DNA of 64,000 bases from an archaeon (GCA_029563035.1 JAKQTP010000138.1:62001-126000); one strand, 5' to 3'; positions 17,270-26,996 are shown, counted from the first letter of the stretch. The notes: generated from the sequence alone by a model not told the origin. Translations and numbers: made by a program.

Positions 17270-17830
17270 TTATAACCTCCTCCTTGTTGGCTTAATTATT
17301 TTTTTAACTAACTTTTTGGGTGCTTTTTTTGAATTGTTTTTATGAACTATATCATATTTTATATTTGTCATTCCCATTTTTGATCTAATGGCATTTACTA
17401 ATAATGTGCGAATTAAAGCACACCGCCTATCTTTTATATTCTCTCTACGCATTAATCTATTTATTCTTTTATTTAAATCGGCAGTTAAATAAACGGCTTT
17501 AAATTCAACAGAACCTTTCTTCCCAAAATATTTTTTTATTGCATCAATTTCTATTTGATTATATGCACTCTCAATACATATAAGATTATTTTTTGCAACA
17601 ATTGGTTTTAAATTATTTATAATACACGCCAATTTTTTTTCTATTGATCCCTTAAGGTTTTTTTCAACAAAATCTGCAGCTGTTTTTGCACCAACTTTTT
17701 TGCCTTCCTCTCGTAAAATGGTACTTATGCTTACCATTGTCGCCCCGTGTTGTTCTTTTAAAATTCTAGAAACGGTGGTTTTACCAACAGCAGTTGGTCC
17801 ATTTATAAAAACAATCATTTTTTCTGACAT
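17270..17830 (-). CDS. P-loop nucleoside/small-molecule kinase-like protein
   Basis: A 186-aa protein with Walker A GPTAVGKTT at residues 11-19 and an arginine-rich LID-like stretch (NKRINRLMRRENIKDRR, about 125-141), as in adenylate, cytidylate or dephospho-CoA kinases. It fits no named kinase closely. The start ATG at 17830 overlaps the end of the nucleotidyltransferase gene by 16 bases; a second in-frame ATG at 17818 is possible. Role in the cassette is probably phosphorylation of a small molecule or nucleotide (inference). Confidence 0.7.
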   Translation of the reverse strand: MSEKMIVFINGPTAVGKTTVSRILKEQHGATMVSISTILREEGKKVGAKTAADFVEKNLKGSIEKKLACIINNLKPIVAKNNLICIESAYNQIEIDAIKKYFGKKGSVEFKAVYLTADLNKRINRLMRRENIKDRRCALIRTLLVNAIRSKMGMTNIKYDIVHKNNSKKAPKKLVKKIIKPTRRRL

Positions 17831-18594
17831 CTTGATTCTCCTAAATTTCGTTGCAATATTTCAAAATAGATTTTTTTTGATAGGTCATATAATTTTTTAA
17901 ACTGTGCATTAGATATTTCTTGTTTGTTAATTTTTAATTTCCAAAACAACTCTAGTTGTTTTGAATCTTGCAAGGATTCTTTTTTAATTATGTTTATTAC
18001 ATCTTCATATTCTTCAACATACAAATTACATTTTAACAAAATATACCTTCGCACCAAATTAAATAATGTAGACACAGATATTTTGGTTTTTTCATATCCA
18101 ACTACCTTTTTTTGTACATCTCTAATAAAAAAAGATTCATTCAATAATATGAACCGTAATTTATTAAAATAATATCTGCTATCTAAAATTATAGATTCAA
18201 GAGGGGGTTTATTACAAATGTGTTTTTCTGACAAATTATTTACCAAAACAGTATATTTGTTTTGGTTGAAATTTGTTATTACAAAATTATTTAGTTCGCC
18301 CATTGGGTAATTAATATTTAATTCTCTAATATTATTTATCATAAAATCAATTGATACTTTGTATGCTTGTTTTAATTTGGTTCTCATTGTTTTTAATTTA
18401 ATAATTGTATCTAATTTTTCTTCATCTAATATAATTATTATGTCCAAATCGCTACATATAGAAAAATATTTTTTGTTATAGGAACCTATTACAAATGCTA
18501 ATTTTATATCTTTTATTTTTTTTAAATCCCGTTTTAAAACATCTATAATTTTTAAACACTGAGATTTGTGTTTATTTATTAAATTCACTACCAT
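17815..18594 (-). CDS. Pol-beta-type nucleotidyltransferase
   Basis: About 259 aa. The catalytic core is Gly37-Ser38 followed by Asp49-Leu-Asp51 (GSYNKKYFSICSDLDIIIIL), the GSx(n)DxD signature of the fold. The rest is helical and not recognised. The reading frame is open upstream to 18615; ATG at 18594, or the GTG at 18588 behind GGCGAT, is the more likely start because the gene begins inside the end of the GAPDH-like gene. It may adenylylate or uridylylate a product of the neighbouring enzymes or act like a MNT-type toxin-neutralising enzyme; the sequence does not decide. Confidence 0.72.
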   Translation of the reverse strand: MVVNLINKHKSQCLKIIDVLKRDLKKIKDIKLAFVIGSYNKKYFSICSDLDIIIILDEEKLDTIIKLKTMRTKLKQAYKVSIDFMINNIRELNINYPMGELNNFVITNFNQNKYTVLVNNLSEKHICNKPPLESIILDSRYYFNKLRFILLNESFFIRDVQKKVVGYEKTKISVSTLFNLVRRYILLKCNLYVEEYEDVINIIKKESLQDSKQLELFWKLKINKQEISNAQFKKLYDLSKKIYFEILQRNLGESRCQKK

Positions 18595-19525
18595 CGCCAA
18601 TTTCTTTAACAACATCTATAATTCTTTGAGAATACCCATATTCGTTATCATACCACATTAAAAATGCACAATTATTTTCATGAACTTTAAAAAACCTTAA
18701 ATCAATTACTGCAGAAAATGAAACTTTTACGAAATCGCTAGATATTTTCAAATCTTTATTAAAACACAAGTATTTATTTTTTTTTATTTTTGATTTAACA
18801 GTATTAATATTTATTTTTTTCTTTGTAGATAATGTTATAAATGCAGATGTGACTTCAGTAGTTGGTATCCTCAATTGATACGAAAAAACCTTCCCTTTTA
18901 AATTCGGACAAACAATTTCAATAATGTTAGCTATTGATGTATCTCTTGGGATTGCACAATTTACAAAACCTCTTATTTTAGCTAAATCTATTGATTTATT
19001 AACAAAATACAAATTATCTAGCGGTTTTTGATAAGACAAGACCGGATGAATTGATGCAATGGATAAAAAAAGAATATCAAACTCTAAAAATGTTTTCAAC
19101 ACTGGCAAAATAGCAATTGTATCGCAAGTCAATCCCGAAATAATTTGCGCGTCTTTTTTTATGTTATTGTAACCTAATGCTACTTTTACATCAGAGTCTT
19201 TATAAAAATAAGTTGTAATTATTTTTAATTTAGAATTATAATGTAATATTTTTTTCAGATCTATTTTTTCCGAGCACTCGATTAATATATTTATATCCCT
19301 TATCTGATTATAAAATTTATTTTCTATGCTTATTATTTTTACTTTGTTGATTTTAAATTTAAATTTATTATAATCTTGACCCAACTCAGATTGTAATAAA
19401 TAATCGTAGTTAGATTTAGACAATTGGGGGTCATATATAAATATGGTATCGATACATTTTTCTTTTAACAGTGCTTCAAATATTTGCCTACCTATTCTTC
19501 CAAATCCACACATCCCAATTTTCAT
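18572..19525 (-). CDS. Divergent phosphorylating-type glyceraldehyde-3-phosphate dehydrogenase homologue
   Basis: A 317-aa protein of the bacterial/eukaryotic GAPDH family, not the archaeal type. The NAD fold begins KIGMCGFGRIGRQIFEALL. The C terminus has the invariant WYDNEYGYSQRIID (from residue 291). Cys134 in GLTCDTIAILPVLK aligns with the catalytic cysteine of ASCTTNCLAPxxK, but the following Thr-Asn is replaced. His160 (SIASIHPVLSYQ) aligns with the catalytic His. The true start is ATG at 19525, behind TAGGTGTAATA. First gene of the cassette. It may oxidise a different phosphorylated aldehyde, or be a biosynthetic paralogue such as those acting on erythrose 4-phosphate (inference). Confidence 0.8.
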   Translation of the reverse strand: MKIGMCGFGRIGRQIFEALLKEKCIDTIFIYDPQLSKSNYDYLLQSELGQDYNKFKFKINKVKIISIENKFYNQIRDINILIECSEKIDLKKILHYNSKLKIITTYFYKDSDVKVALGYNNIKKDAQIISGLTCDTIAILPVLKTFLEFDILFLSIASIHPVLSYQKPLDNLYFVNKSIDLAKIRGFVNCAIPRDTSIANIIEIVCPNLKGKVFSYQLRIPTTEVTSAFITLSTKKKININTVKSKIKKNKYLCFNKDLKISSDFVKVSFSAVIDLRFFKVHENNCAFLMWYDNEYGYSQRIIDVVKEIGDGSEFNK

Positions 19526-19540
19526 TATTACACCTACTAA

Positions 19541-19558
19541 ATTATATATATATTTAAA
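19541..19558 (-). promoter_or_regulatory. Promoter of the GAPDH-like cassette
   Basis: The minus strand has TTTAAATATATATATAAT about 16-33 bases before the ATG at 19525, with AGGTG 6 bases before that ATG. It should drive all four overlapping genes. Confidence 0.55.
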
Positions 19559-19619
19559 AAACCATTTATAAATGCATGAGTTTTTTACTGCACACATTAT
19601 TATGAAAACCCCGCATCGA

Positions 19620-19820
19620 TAAAATTACCATGATGTAAATGCATATTATCAAAAATCGCAGAGAAATGGACTAATTAATGAAATTGCGAGAAATTTTTGA
19701 TTTGCTAGATTAATTTACTAAAAAAGGATTTCTACAAAACCAATAACTATTCACTTACTAAATATTTAGTAAATAAATATATGATTAAAAAATCAGAAAT
19801 AGATGATCTCAATAATTAAG
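19620..19820 (+). pseudogene. Possible gene remnant in the gap between the cassette and the GLUG protein
   Basis: This 322-bp gap has no intact gene. Two plus-strand frames hold protein-like stretches broken by stops: one reads AYYQKSQRNGLINEIARNF (about 19638-19700), the other DFYKTNNYSLTKYLVNKYM and then IKKSEIDDLNN (about 19725-19818). They could be parts of one decayed gene. No family is recognised, and chance translation of AT-rich DNA cannot be ruled out. Confidence 0.25.
19755..19772. repeat. 18-bp perfect palindrome
   Basis: TTACTAAATATTTAGTAA reads the same on both strands. It lies next to the possible gene remnant and 75 bp from the end of the GLUG protein gene. It may be an operator or a scar site; no partner copy was seen in the window. 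Confidence 0.5.
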
Positions 19821-19821
19821 A

Positions 19822-19860
19822 TAATAAAAAAGAAAGAGATTAATAAACTAGTTATTAATC
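19822..19860 (-). terminator. Hairpin/U-tract terminator containing the stop codon
   Basis: On the minus strand GATTAATAA, loop CTAGT, TTATTAATC (9-bp perfect stem, 19838-19860) is followed by TCTTTCTTTTTTATTAT. The TAG stop of the GLUG protein gene is in the loop. Confidence 0.7.
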
Positions 19861-22478
19861 AAATCAGGATCTATTGTTTCTCCATCTTCTGAAATATAAA
19901 TATATGGGAAAGAAGCAATAATATCCTCTGAATCAGGGATTAAATCCCTGCCTCTTTCCAGACCTACAATATTTAACTTAAGATACGGATAGCCATCATT
20001 TGTTTTTTTCATATCGTTTATCCAAATATTTTTAAAATCCCAACCTTCATAGGTTTCTGGGTATTCTGGATAAGTCATATCTTCTGTTGTTCTGCCTAAA
20101 CCACCGTAGCTTGTAGATTGGCCAGAAGTTTGAGTATCCCAATAACTTGAAGTTGTATTTGCGTCATTATTACCACCAATTAATCCGCCTACTAAGCTAT
20201 TTTCTCCTGAAATTGCTATATTTCCTGTACTATAACAATTAAGAATTTGAGGCTTTAACGATCCCATTGGATGACCTATTAACCCCCCAATCTCTTCTGC
20301 TACTCCATTTATTGTTATATTGCCTCTGGCATAAGAATTACTAACACTTAGTGGAGTTGTAGAAAAACCAGAAGTTGCACCAATTAATCCTCCAATACGG
20401 AATGCATTGTTATTTGGTTGTGAAATTAGATTTATATTTCCTGTAGCATAACTATTTTTTACATCTCCTGAAACTTCACCTGCTAAACCACCTATATAAT
20501 TAGGTAAATGTCCACTCGCATAAATACCACTTGTTATTTCTAACGAATTTATATCTCCTGTAGCATAACTGTTTATTATTGATACACAAGAACCACACAA
20601 ACCACCTATACTTAAATAGCCTTTTGATATATCAACATCAGAATGACTATTTACAATAACACTTGCACAAGAACCACACAAACCACCTATACACCCTATA
20701 CTCCCTGATCCATAACTAATAATTCCAGAACTAGATGATTCTTTAATCAAAGATAGATTATCAAAATCTCTAATCACACCAACTAGCCCACCAATCATAT
20801 ATTTGCCAATTATGTTGGCGTTTGCTGTAGACTTATTTATTATAATATTTTTTGCTTCTCCTATTAATCCGCCACCCATACCTTTTATATTTAAATTACC
20901 ATCAAATGAACAACCACTAAAATTAGAATCTTGCGCATATGATACTATTCCGCCACCAAAATAATAACTTACTACATCTCCATTAACATGTATGTCTTTA
21001 AAATTAGAATTGGTTGAATAATAAGCTAATGATCCTGATTGCCAACCATTTAAATCTACACCAGATAAATTTAAATTATTAAAGTTAGCATCACTTACAT
21101 TTAAAAATAAAGAATTGTAAATATCTCCTGTAAATAATATAGGAGTTATTACCCCATTAACTGGGTCTACATTGTTTCTTCTGGTATATAAATTTCGTAT
21201 TGTATAGCCTGCACCATCAAATGAACCAGTAAATGGCGCATCCATTGTGCCTATCGGATTCCAACCATATATATCATCATACCAATAATACTCTGAATTG
21301 TCAGATAAAAGTTCGTGATTTAAATCTATATCTGCCCCTAATCTAAAATATTTACTTAGATTGTATCTTATACAATCTAAATCACCAGGAGTAGAAATTA
21401 TATATGGATTTGATTTTGTTCCTTCTCCTGCATTTCTTAAATATAAACAACGATCTTTTATACTTTTAAAAATTGTAGCATTATAATCATAATCTGTGTT
21501 TTCATCATTATCATGTAAAGTAAATATAAACTTATATTCGCCTGGTTGATAACAAGCAAAATTATTAGTAAATAAATAATTATAATTATTATTTCTTTTA
21601 TCAAGTAATAAATCTACACTTTTACCAGAAATAGGTATTCTCTCTTTTTTATAAGAACAAACGTTATTAAGTAAATTGCCTAGCGCATCTGCTACAAATA
21701 TATTTGTAATACTTATGTTACTACCTGAATTATAACCAAATACGTCTACATTAACTCCAAAATTTTCATCTTGATAATTTCCCCCATCAGGATATAAGCT
21801 TAATCTTGCAGATAAACCTTTTATATCAACAACTGTTGAACCAATTGTATCTAATCCCTCACAACCAGGAACTTCAACTAAAACTTCAAATGGATAGCTT
21901 CCAGAACGGGTACTTGAAAGATTAGAAATTGTATAATTAAAATAATTTTCTGCGCTTATATTCATTTCGCTATCAATTTCAACACCATCTAATGGTAAAT
22001 TGTTGTTATTGTAATAAATCGCATTAGTGGCCATTGTATTTTTTATTCTTAATTTTTTAACAATTATTTCTTTATCATCATATCCTGGTTGTCTAATAGC
22101 ACTTACTTTTAAATCAAAAGTATTATGACCAGGAGCACCTGCTGGTACACCTTCATTTGGTATCATTTTAACAGATATGTTTAATGGGGTTGTTGGACAA
22201 AGTGAATTTGGATAACCACAATCATCAGGACAATTTGCGCTGTTTTCTCCTGGACCACAACGACCATTACCACAAATTTCTATTGGCTGTTGTGGATCTT
22301 CGCTTAGTAAATTTTTTTCAATATCTGAATAGCTACCCTGAACATTTGAAGAAATGTCTACTTTGCTTCTAATATTAGTTGAATAAAACAATGCAAAAAT
22401 AACAGCACCGATAACAAGAATTCCAAAAATAACCAATATTTCTAAAGCAACCTGAGCTTTCTTTTTTTTAACCATCAT
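19848..22478 (-). CDS. Giant class III signal peptide surface protein with GLUG repeats
   Basis: An 876-aa protein. It starts with a class III signal: KKKKAQVALEILVIFGILVI (Gln at the cut site, Glu at +5), then one hydrophobic helix. A short Cys motif CGNGRCGPGENSANCPDDCG lies near residues 68-87. The ectodomain has a jelly-like half (to about 340), then a long right-handed repeat region (about 340-800) with many IGGLIG/GGLVG segments of the GLUG type found in bacterial adhesins and IgA-peptidase-like proteins. Likely a surface adhesin held by a pilin-type N terminus. GGTGAT stands 3 bases before the ATG. It ends in a hairpin terminator. Confidence 0.82.
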   Translation of the reverse strand: MMVKKKKAQVALEILVIFGILVIGAVIFALFYSTNIRSKVDISSNVQGSYSDIEKNLLSEDPQQPIEICGNGRCGPGENSANCPDDCGYPNSLCPTTPLNISVKMIPNEGVPAGAPGHNTFDLKVSAIRQPGYDDKEIIVKKLRIKNTMATNAIYYNNNNLPLDGVEIDSEMNISAENYFNYTISNLSSTRSGSYPFEVLVEVPGCEGLDTIGSTVVDIKGLSARLSLYPDGGNYQDENFGVNVDVFGYNSGSNISITNIFVADALGNLLNNVCSYKKERIPISGKSVDLLLDKRNNNYNYLFTNNFACYQPGEYKFIFTLHDNDENTDYDYNATIFKSIKDRCLYLRNAGEGTKSNPYIISTPGDLDCIRYNLSKYFRLGADIDLNHELLSDNSEYYWYDDIYGWNPIGTMDAPFTGSFDGAGYTIRNLYTRRNNVDPVNGVITPILFTGDIYNSLFLNVSDANFNNLNLSGVDLNGWQSGSLAYYSTNSNFKDIHVNGDVVSYYFGGGIVSYAQDSNFSGCSFDGNLNIKGMGGGLIGEAKNIIINKSTANANIIGKYMIGGLVGVIRDFDNLSLIKESSSSGIISYGSGSIGCIGGLCGSCASVIVNSHSDVDISKGYLSIGGLCGSCVSIINSYATGDINSLEITSGIYASGHLPNYIGGLAGEVSGDVKNSYATGNINLISQPNNNAFRIGGLIGATSGFSTTPLSVSNSYARGNITINGVAEEIGGLIGHPMGSLKPQILNCYSTGNIAISGENSLVGGLIGGNNDANTTSSYWDTQTSGQSTSYGGLGRTTEDMTYPEYPETYEGWDFKNIWINDMKKTNDGYPYLKLNIVGLERGRDLIPDSEDIIASFPYIYISEDGETIDPDLINN

Positions 22479-22608
22479 TCAATCACCAAAATAATTAAAA
22501 TATAATATTAAAGAAATGTTTAAAAACAGAGAAGATTACTTGTCTTTGCTTGTTATTGGTAATTTTCTTGAAATTGAAAAGATATTCTTTACTTTTGTTA
22601 CTTTTTAT

Positions 22609-24243
22609 TCATGTTATTTTTCTTATAGATGATGCTTCAGAAACAACATCTTCTTGGTTTGTCCCTGTAAAAGTAAGCTTATATTCTCCTGCTTTATTAC
22701 AATTAAAACTATAACTGCGGTTTATTGGAATTTTAAATCCGCCTAAATCAAATGTATCGTTATATTCACCTGTTGAAACATACTTGCAATTTATTGTTGG
22801 CTCATATTCTCCTGTAGTTGTGTTTTTCAAATAAATGGAAGCAACCAAACCAAATTCATCATCATTTTTCCCAGTTACAGAAACAGTTGTTGAAAAGTCT
22901 TTGTTTCTTCTTGTTGTTCCTGACGCAGGAGCGACTGTTAATTTTATTTTGGATTTACAATTTCTGGTGTCAATATAACAATATTTTTCATGACATTTTA
23001 ATTCTCCATCATAATATGAAGAATCATAATCACTACAGGTTTGTGCACCATATTCTCCTAATTCAGTGCCATCACATTGCTCGCTTCCTTCAATTTTGTT
23101 ATTTCCACATTTTTGATCAGAATATACTATTGAACAAGCATTATCAGAAGAGTATCTCTCTTCTTCTAGTTGTGTCATTGTGCTAAAATAACGCCAGCCA
23201 GAAGTTAAAATTGTATTTAAGATAACTTCGTCAGTATCTGATTCTCTAACAGATAGAATAGCACCTGTTGCTACTTGTTTTGTGTCGTAAATTAATTGAA
23301 CTATTGCATGTTCAGTTCCACTTTCACTGCCTTCTAACATTATTGATCCAGAAGTCCAACCATTTGTCCAAACATGCTTTGGAATAACTACTTCTTCTCG
23401 TGAGATATTTCTATCAGGCCACACCCATACTTTTGTCTCATCATCACCAAGAGCAGATATTGTTACATTTGTGTCTTTAAAAAGCTTAAAAGAATTATAC
23501 AAAAAATAATAATCAGTTATATGAGTACAATCATCTTTTGGGCAAAGCCAAAGTGCATTTTTATCTGGCCAAGTAGACATTCGCCCACTTACATACCAGG
23601 TAGGATTATTGGTATCGTATGGTCTCCAGCCCTTGCTACTAAATACTGAACAATTACTATCACCCTCATAACCACAATTTGAATAATCAAACTCACATTC
23701 TCGAGAACAAGACAATGTACCAAATTGATAACCTTTGCTTTCACATGTTTCTTTGTTTAAATCATCCCTATCACATTCCTCTGTGCCTTCTCTAATACCG
23801 TTGCCACACTCAGATGGCGGTAGATTATAACAAGCACTAGTATTAAAATCACAATTAGAAGTACAAGATAAATTACCACCATCAAAACCTTGAGTAATAC
23901 ATGTTTGGCCATTTAAATCTAGGCCATCACATTCTTCTCCAGAATCTATGGTTTCATTTCCACAATTAGTTTGATTTCCTGAAGATGGTTGACAATCTTG
24001 TGGGCAATTGGCAGGGGTTTCTCCTGATTCGCAAATTTGATTTCCACAAACTATCCTAGATGGAGTTGTTACATCAGAATAATTAATAACAGACCTTGCC
24101 ATACCAGCTTCTGTTACTTCATCTATTTCAGAAATTTGATCAGGGTGTTTGCCTATATAAAATAATCCAAAAATAACCATTCCAATAACTATTATGCCAA
24201 CTAACACCAACACTTCTATTGCAACTTGCCCTTTCTTACTCAT
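22609..24243 (-). CDS. Class III signal peptide surface protein with cysteine-rich repeats
   Basis: A 544-aa protein beginning MSKKGQVAIEVLVLVGIIV, a class III (pilin-like) signal. The ATG at 24243 is preferred over an upstream GTG because GGGTGA 8 bases before it is a Shine-Dalgarno site that overlaps that GTG. The ectodomain holds repeated CGNGIREGTEECD-type modules (about residues 60-200 and again near 375-410), the DUF4215-like cysteine repeats seen in surface proteins of many prokaryotes, and an Ig-like C-terminal domain. Third large class III protein in this region. The fold of the central 180 residues is not recognised. Confidence 0.8.
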   Translation of the reverse strand: MSKKGQVAIEVLVLVGIIVIGMVIFGLFYIGKHPDQISEIDEVTEAGMARSVINYSDVTTPSRIVCGNQICESGETPANCPQDCQPSSGNQTNCGNETIDSGEECDGLDLNGQTCITQGFDGGNLSCTSNCDFNTSACYNLPPSECGNGIREGTEECDRDDLNKETCESKGYQFGTLSCSRECEFDYSNCGYEGDSNCSVFSSKGWRPYDTNNPTWYVSGRMSTWPDKNALWLCPKDDCTHITDYYFLYNSFKLFKDTNVTISALGDDETKVWVWPDRNISREEVVIPKHVWTNGWTSGSIMLEGSESGTEHAIVQLIYDTKQVATGAILSVRESDTDEVILNTILTSGWRYFSTMTQLEEERYSSDNACSIVYSDQKCGNNKIEGSEQCDGTELGEYGAQTCSDYDSSYYDGELKCHEKYCYIDTRNCKSKIKLTVAPASGTTRRNKDFSTTVSVTGKNDDEFGLVASIYLKNTTTGEYEPTINCKYVSTGEYNDTFDLGGFKIPINRSYSFNCNKAGEYKLTFTGTNQEDVVSEASSIRKIT

Positions 24244-24321
24244 AGCTACACTCACCCTATTTTAAAACTACAAATATATTTAGGCAATACTTTTTTATAT
24301 GCTTCTTTTTTTAAAAAAACA

Positions 24322-24351
24322 GTAAAGAAAAAAAGAGAAAATCATCTCTTT
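24322..24351 (-). terminator. Hairpin/U-tract terminator containing the stop codon
   Basis: The minus strand forms AAAGAGA, loop TGATTT, TCTCTTT (24332-24351), then TTTTCTTTAC. The TGA stop of the surface protein gene is in the loop. Confidence 0.65.
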
Positions 24352-26996
24352 CTAAAAATTAAAAATAAAACAATAAGTGCAACAACACCTAAAAGAATAA
24401 AGCTTGTGTTTCTTAAAGAAAAGAAAGCACTTAATGGAGCTCTGCCTGAATCTAAGGTTATCTTTTCATTTGCTAGCTCTTTGCCTGTTGCCTTATTTTT
24501 TATCTTTATGTCTATTTCCTTGTCTTCTCTTAATCTTGTTGGAGAAACAATCTTGTAGGTTTTTGTAACCTCTTCGTTTGGAAGAAGAGAGATGTTTTTC
24601 TCACCATCAATCACATAAGTGTCAGGCAAGCCAAAATCAACTACTCCTTCTTGAATATTATTTGTGTTGTTCTTTATTGTTAAAGTAATTGTGTATGTTC
24701 TATCTTGAGATGCTGATTGCTTGGAACTAGAAACTATTGTTATCTCCGATATTGCAGGAGATAGGCTAATTGTTATTGGATATTTATTAACTAAAAGATT
24801 GCCAGAATATAACTCAATATATGCTTGATAATCAATTTTTTGAGCATTCTTTGGAATTGATAGTTCCAAATCTACTTGCTTGGTCTCATGTGATGAAATA
24901 GTAACTGACTTGGGAGAGGAACTAAAAGTGCTTGGAAGACCTGCAAACTTTATAGTTACTTCTTTAGGAACAGTAAAGCTGTTATTCACATTTACTGAAA
25001 TCTTTGCATTGCCAGATAATGGACTAATAAAAGTTGGATAGGAAACCAAAGTTATCCTGTCAGATTCAGAAATTTTATTAATGATGTTAGTAAAGGTAGA
25101 TTTTGAAGAACAGCCATTTAGATAAGCAACATATGTAATGCTTGTTGGGTTATTGAAATTTGAAAGAGCAATGTTTTGTGAGAAATCATCATAACCGCTT
25201 AGGAAAATAACACTTGGGTTTGTTGTTAAGCCATTAGAGATTATTTCAACTCTTCCGTTCCTACTTGTATAGTTCTTGAAATAAACATTTATTGATTCTT
25301 GTCTGTTGTTTACTGAAACAGTAGATGGAGCAACAATATCAAGATTACAGCTTGTTCCAGAAAAGTTTGAGGTGTTGTTTGTAGGGGTTGTTTGGGTTGT
25401 TCCTGTTGAATCGTTTACAACTATATCAAAATATTTTACACCTATCTTTGAAGAACTGCAGGTTGTGCCATCAGAAAATTTACCTGCAACAGATAATGTG
25501 CCTCTTGCATATTCTGTTGTGTTTACATTTTTTGTTTTTAAAGTAAAATTTAAGGAGCTGGTGTTTCCTGAAGATATTGTTTTGGAATATTTAAGATTGC
25601 TTATATCTACAAAGCTAGAATTATCATTTAAACTTAGGCTTGTTATTGTAAAGGTCCTATTTGAATTATTTAAAATATAGAAACCATTATTTTCAGAAAA
25701 ATAATTTGTGCTGTTCTCTGCTTGGCTAATGTCTCTTGTGTAAAGAGAAATATCATTACAGCTTGTTTCATTGTTACCAGAATCGTTATCGCCATCATCT
25801 TCAATCTTTACAGTTATTGTTGCTTTTCTTGTACATTCTTTTACCTCGTGTGAGCCATCAACAAAAGCACCTTTTACATTTAAAGTCAAGTATTTTGTAA
25901 TATCGTAATCAAAGTCATCAGCATCAAATTCTATTTCCACATATTCATAATCTCTATAATCAATAACTCTTGGTGCATCTTCTATATATGCATCTAAGCC
26001 ATCTCTATTGTTTATTGTTATATCATCAATTTCAAAATCATAATCATATGAGTTGTTCTTTAGTTTTACTTTTCTTGTGCTTGTCTCGTCATCATTAATT
26101 GTAAAGCTTGTGTTGGAGAAATCTAGGTCTGAACAACTAACATCCTCATAATCCTCATCTTCTTCACTTATGTTATAGTTTACTTTGTAAGTTTTTGTAC
26201 ATATTGAAGAACCTGGATATCTTGCTTTAACAGTAACAGTAAAAGAAGAATCATAATCTCCATTTACTGAGTCAGCTTCTAGATAGATTCTTACTGTTCT
26301 TACTGAAAGGTCAGGAACAGTATCAGGATAATCAATATCATCAACATCTAGTTTTGTTGGATTGCTTGTATATACATCAACAACCTCTAAATCTTCGTTT
26401 GCTCCGTTTTCAATATAAAGGCTATAAGTCATCTTTTCTCCTTCATCTAGATAGATATTTTGAGAACCAGAAAGGACAATGTCTGAACAACTTGGAGTTG
26501 TGCTTTGTGGAAAATCAAAATCATTGTGTGCAGGAGTATCTTCTATAAAGTAATAATAAGGAGCATTATTTATTGGATAAACATAAGCATAGCTGTAAGT
26601 GTTATAGTAAAAGCCTGTTGCCTCTGCATAAACCTTAACCACATAGCCATAATAGTCAGGAGTTAGATAGAAGACATTTGGATAGACATACTCATAAGGT
26701 GTTGAATAAGCATAATATGTTTGAGTAGGGACAGAATAGAGGTAAGTAAGGTTGCCATAAGAATCAAGACCATAAATCTTTGGAGAAACATAAACTGGCA
26801 CATTAGAATAGCCATCTGTTGCTTGTAGCCATAATCTTAAACTAACATTATCATAATAGTTTCCATATTGAAGATTAAGATACTCTTGGGAACTATCAGT
26901 ATTTACATAATAATTAATTGCAAAAGGGTCGGCAGAAACTCCAGAAATAACTATTGCAACTAAAAATAACAAACTAACCAAATATTCTTTTCTCAT
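24342..26996 (-). CDS. Large membrane-anchored surface glycoprotein (possible S-layer component)
   Basis: An 884-aa exported protein with a signal peptide (residues 1-22). A tyrosine-rich N-terminal domain (about 25-160) precedes several Ig/NEW-like beta domains rich in Asn-x-Ser/Thr sites. The end is a single membrane helix (about 865-881) with a FRKR cytoplasmic tail. The C terminus lacks a PGF-CTERM-type signal. Size, architecture and strong low-complexity acidic/Tyr composition suggest an S-layer-like cell-envelope protein, but no family was identified. Own terminator present, so it is probably a single-gene transcript. Confidence 0.75.
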   Translation of the reverse strand: MRKEYLVSLLFLVAIVISGVSADPFAINYYVNTDSSQEYLNLQYGNYYDNVSLRLWLQATDGYSNVPVYVSPKIYGLDSYGNLTYLYSVPTQTYYAYSTPYEYVYPNVFYLTPDYYGYVVKVYAEATGFYYNTYSYAYVYPINNAPYYYFIEDTPAHNDFDFPQSTTPSCSDIVLSGSQNIYLDEGEKMTYSLYIENGANEDLEVVDVYTSNPTKLDVDDIDYPDTVPDLSVRTVRIYLEADSVNGDYDSSFTVTVKARYPGSSICTKTYKVNYNISEEDEDYEDVSCSDLDFSNTSFTINDDETSTRKVKLKNNSYDYDFEIDDITINNRDGLDAYIEDAPRVIDYRDYEYVEIEFDADDFDYDITKYLTLNVKGAFVDGSHEVKECTRKATITVKIEDDGDNDSGNNETSCNDISLYTRDISQAENSTNYFSENNGFYILNNSNRTFTITSLSLNDNSSFVDISNLKYSKTISSGNTSSLNFTLKTKNVNTTEYARGTLSVAGKFSDGTTCSSSKIGVKYFDIVVNDSTGTTQTTPTNNTSNFSGTSCNLDIVAPSTVSVNNRQESINVYFKNYTSRNGRVEIISNGLTTNPSVIFLSGYDDFSQNIALSNFNNPTSITYVAYLNGCSSKSTFTNIINKISESDRITLVSYPTFISPLSGNAKISVNVNNSFTVPKEVTIKFAGLPSTFSSSPKSVTISSHETKQVDLELSIPKNAQKIDYQAYIELYSGNLLVNKYPITISLSPAISEITIVSSSKQSASQDRTYTITLTIKNNTNNIQEGVVDFGLPDTYVIDGEKNISLLPNEEVTKTYKIVSPTRLREDKEIDIKIKNKATGKELANEKITLDSGRAPLSAFFSLRNTSFILLGVVALIVLFLIFRKR

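Noticed and set aside
20090..21100. CRISPR-like spacing of repeated ACCACCTAT segments
   Set aside because: These encode the Gly-Gly-Leu repeats of the GLUG protein; spacing varies and the frame is open throughout.
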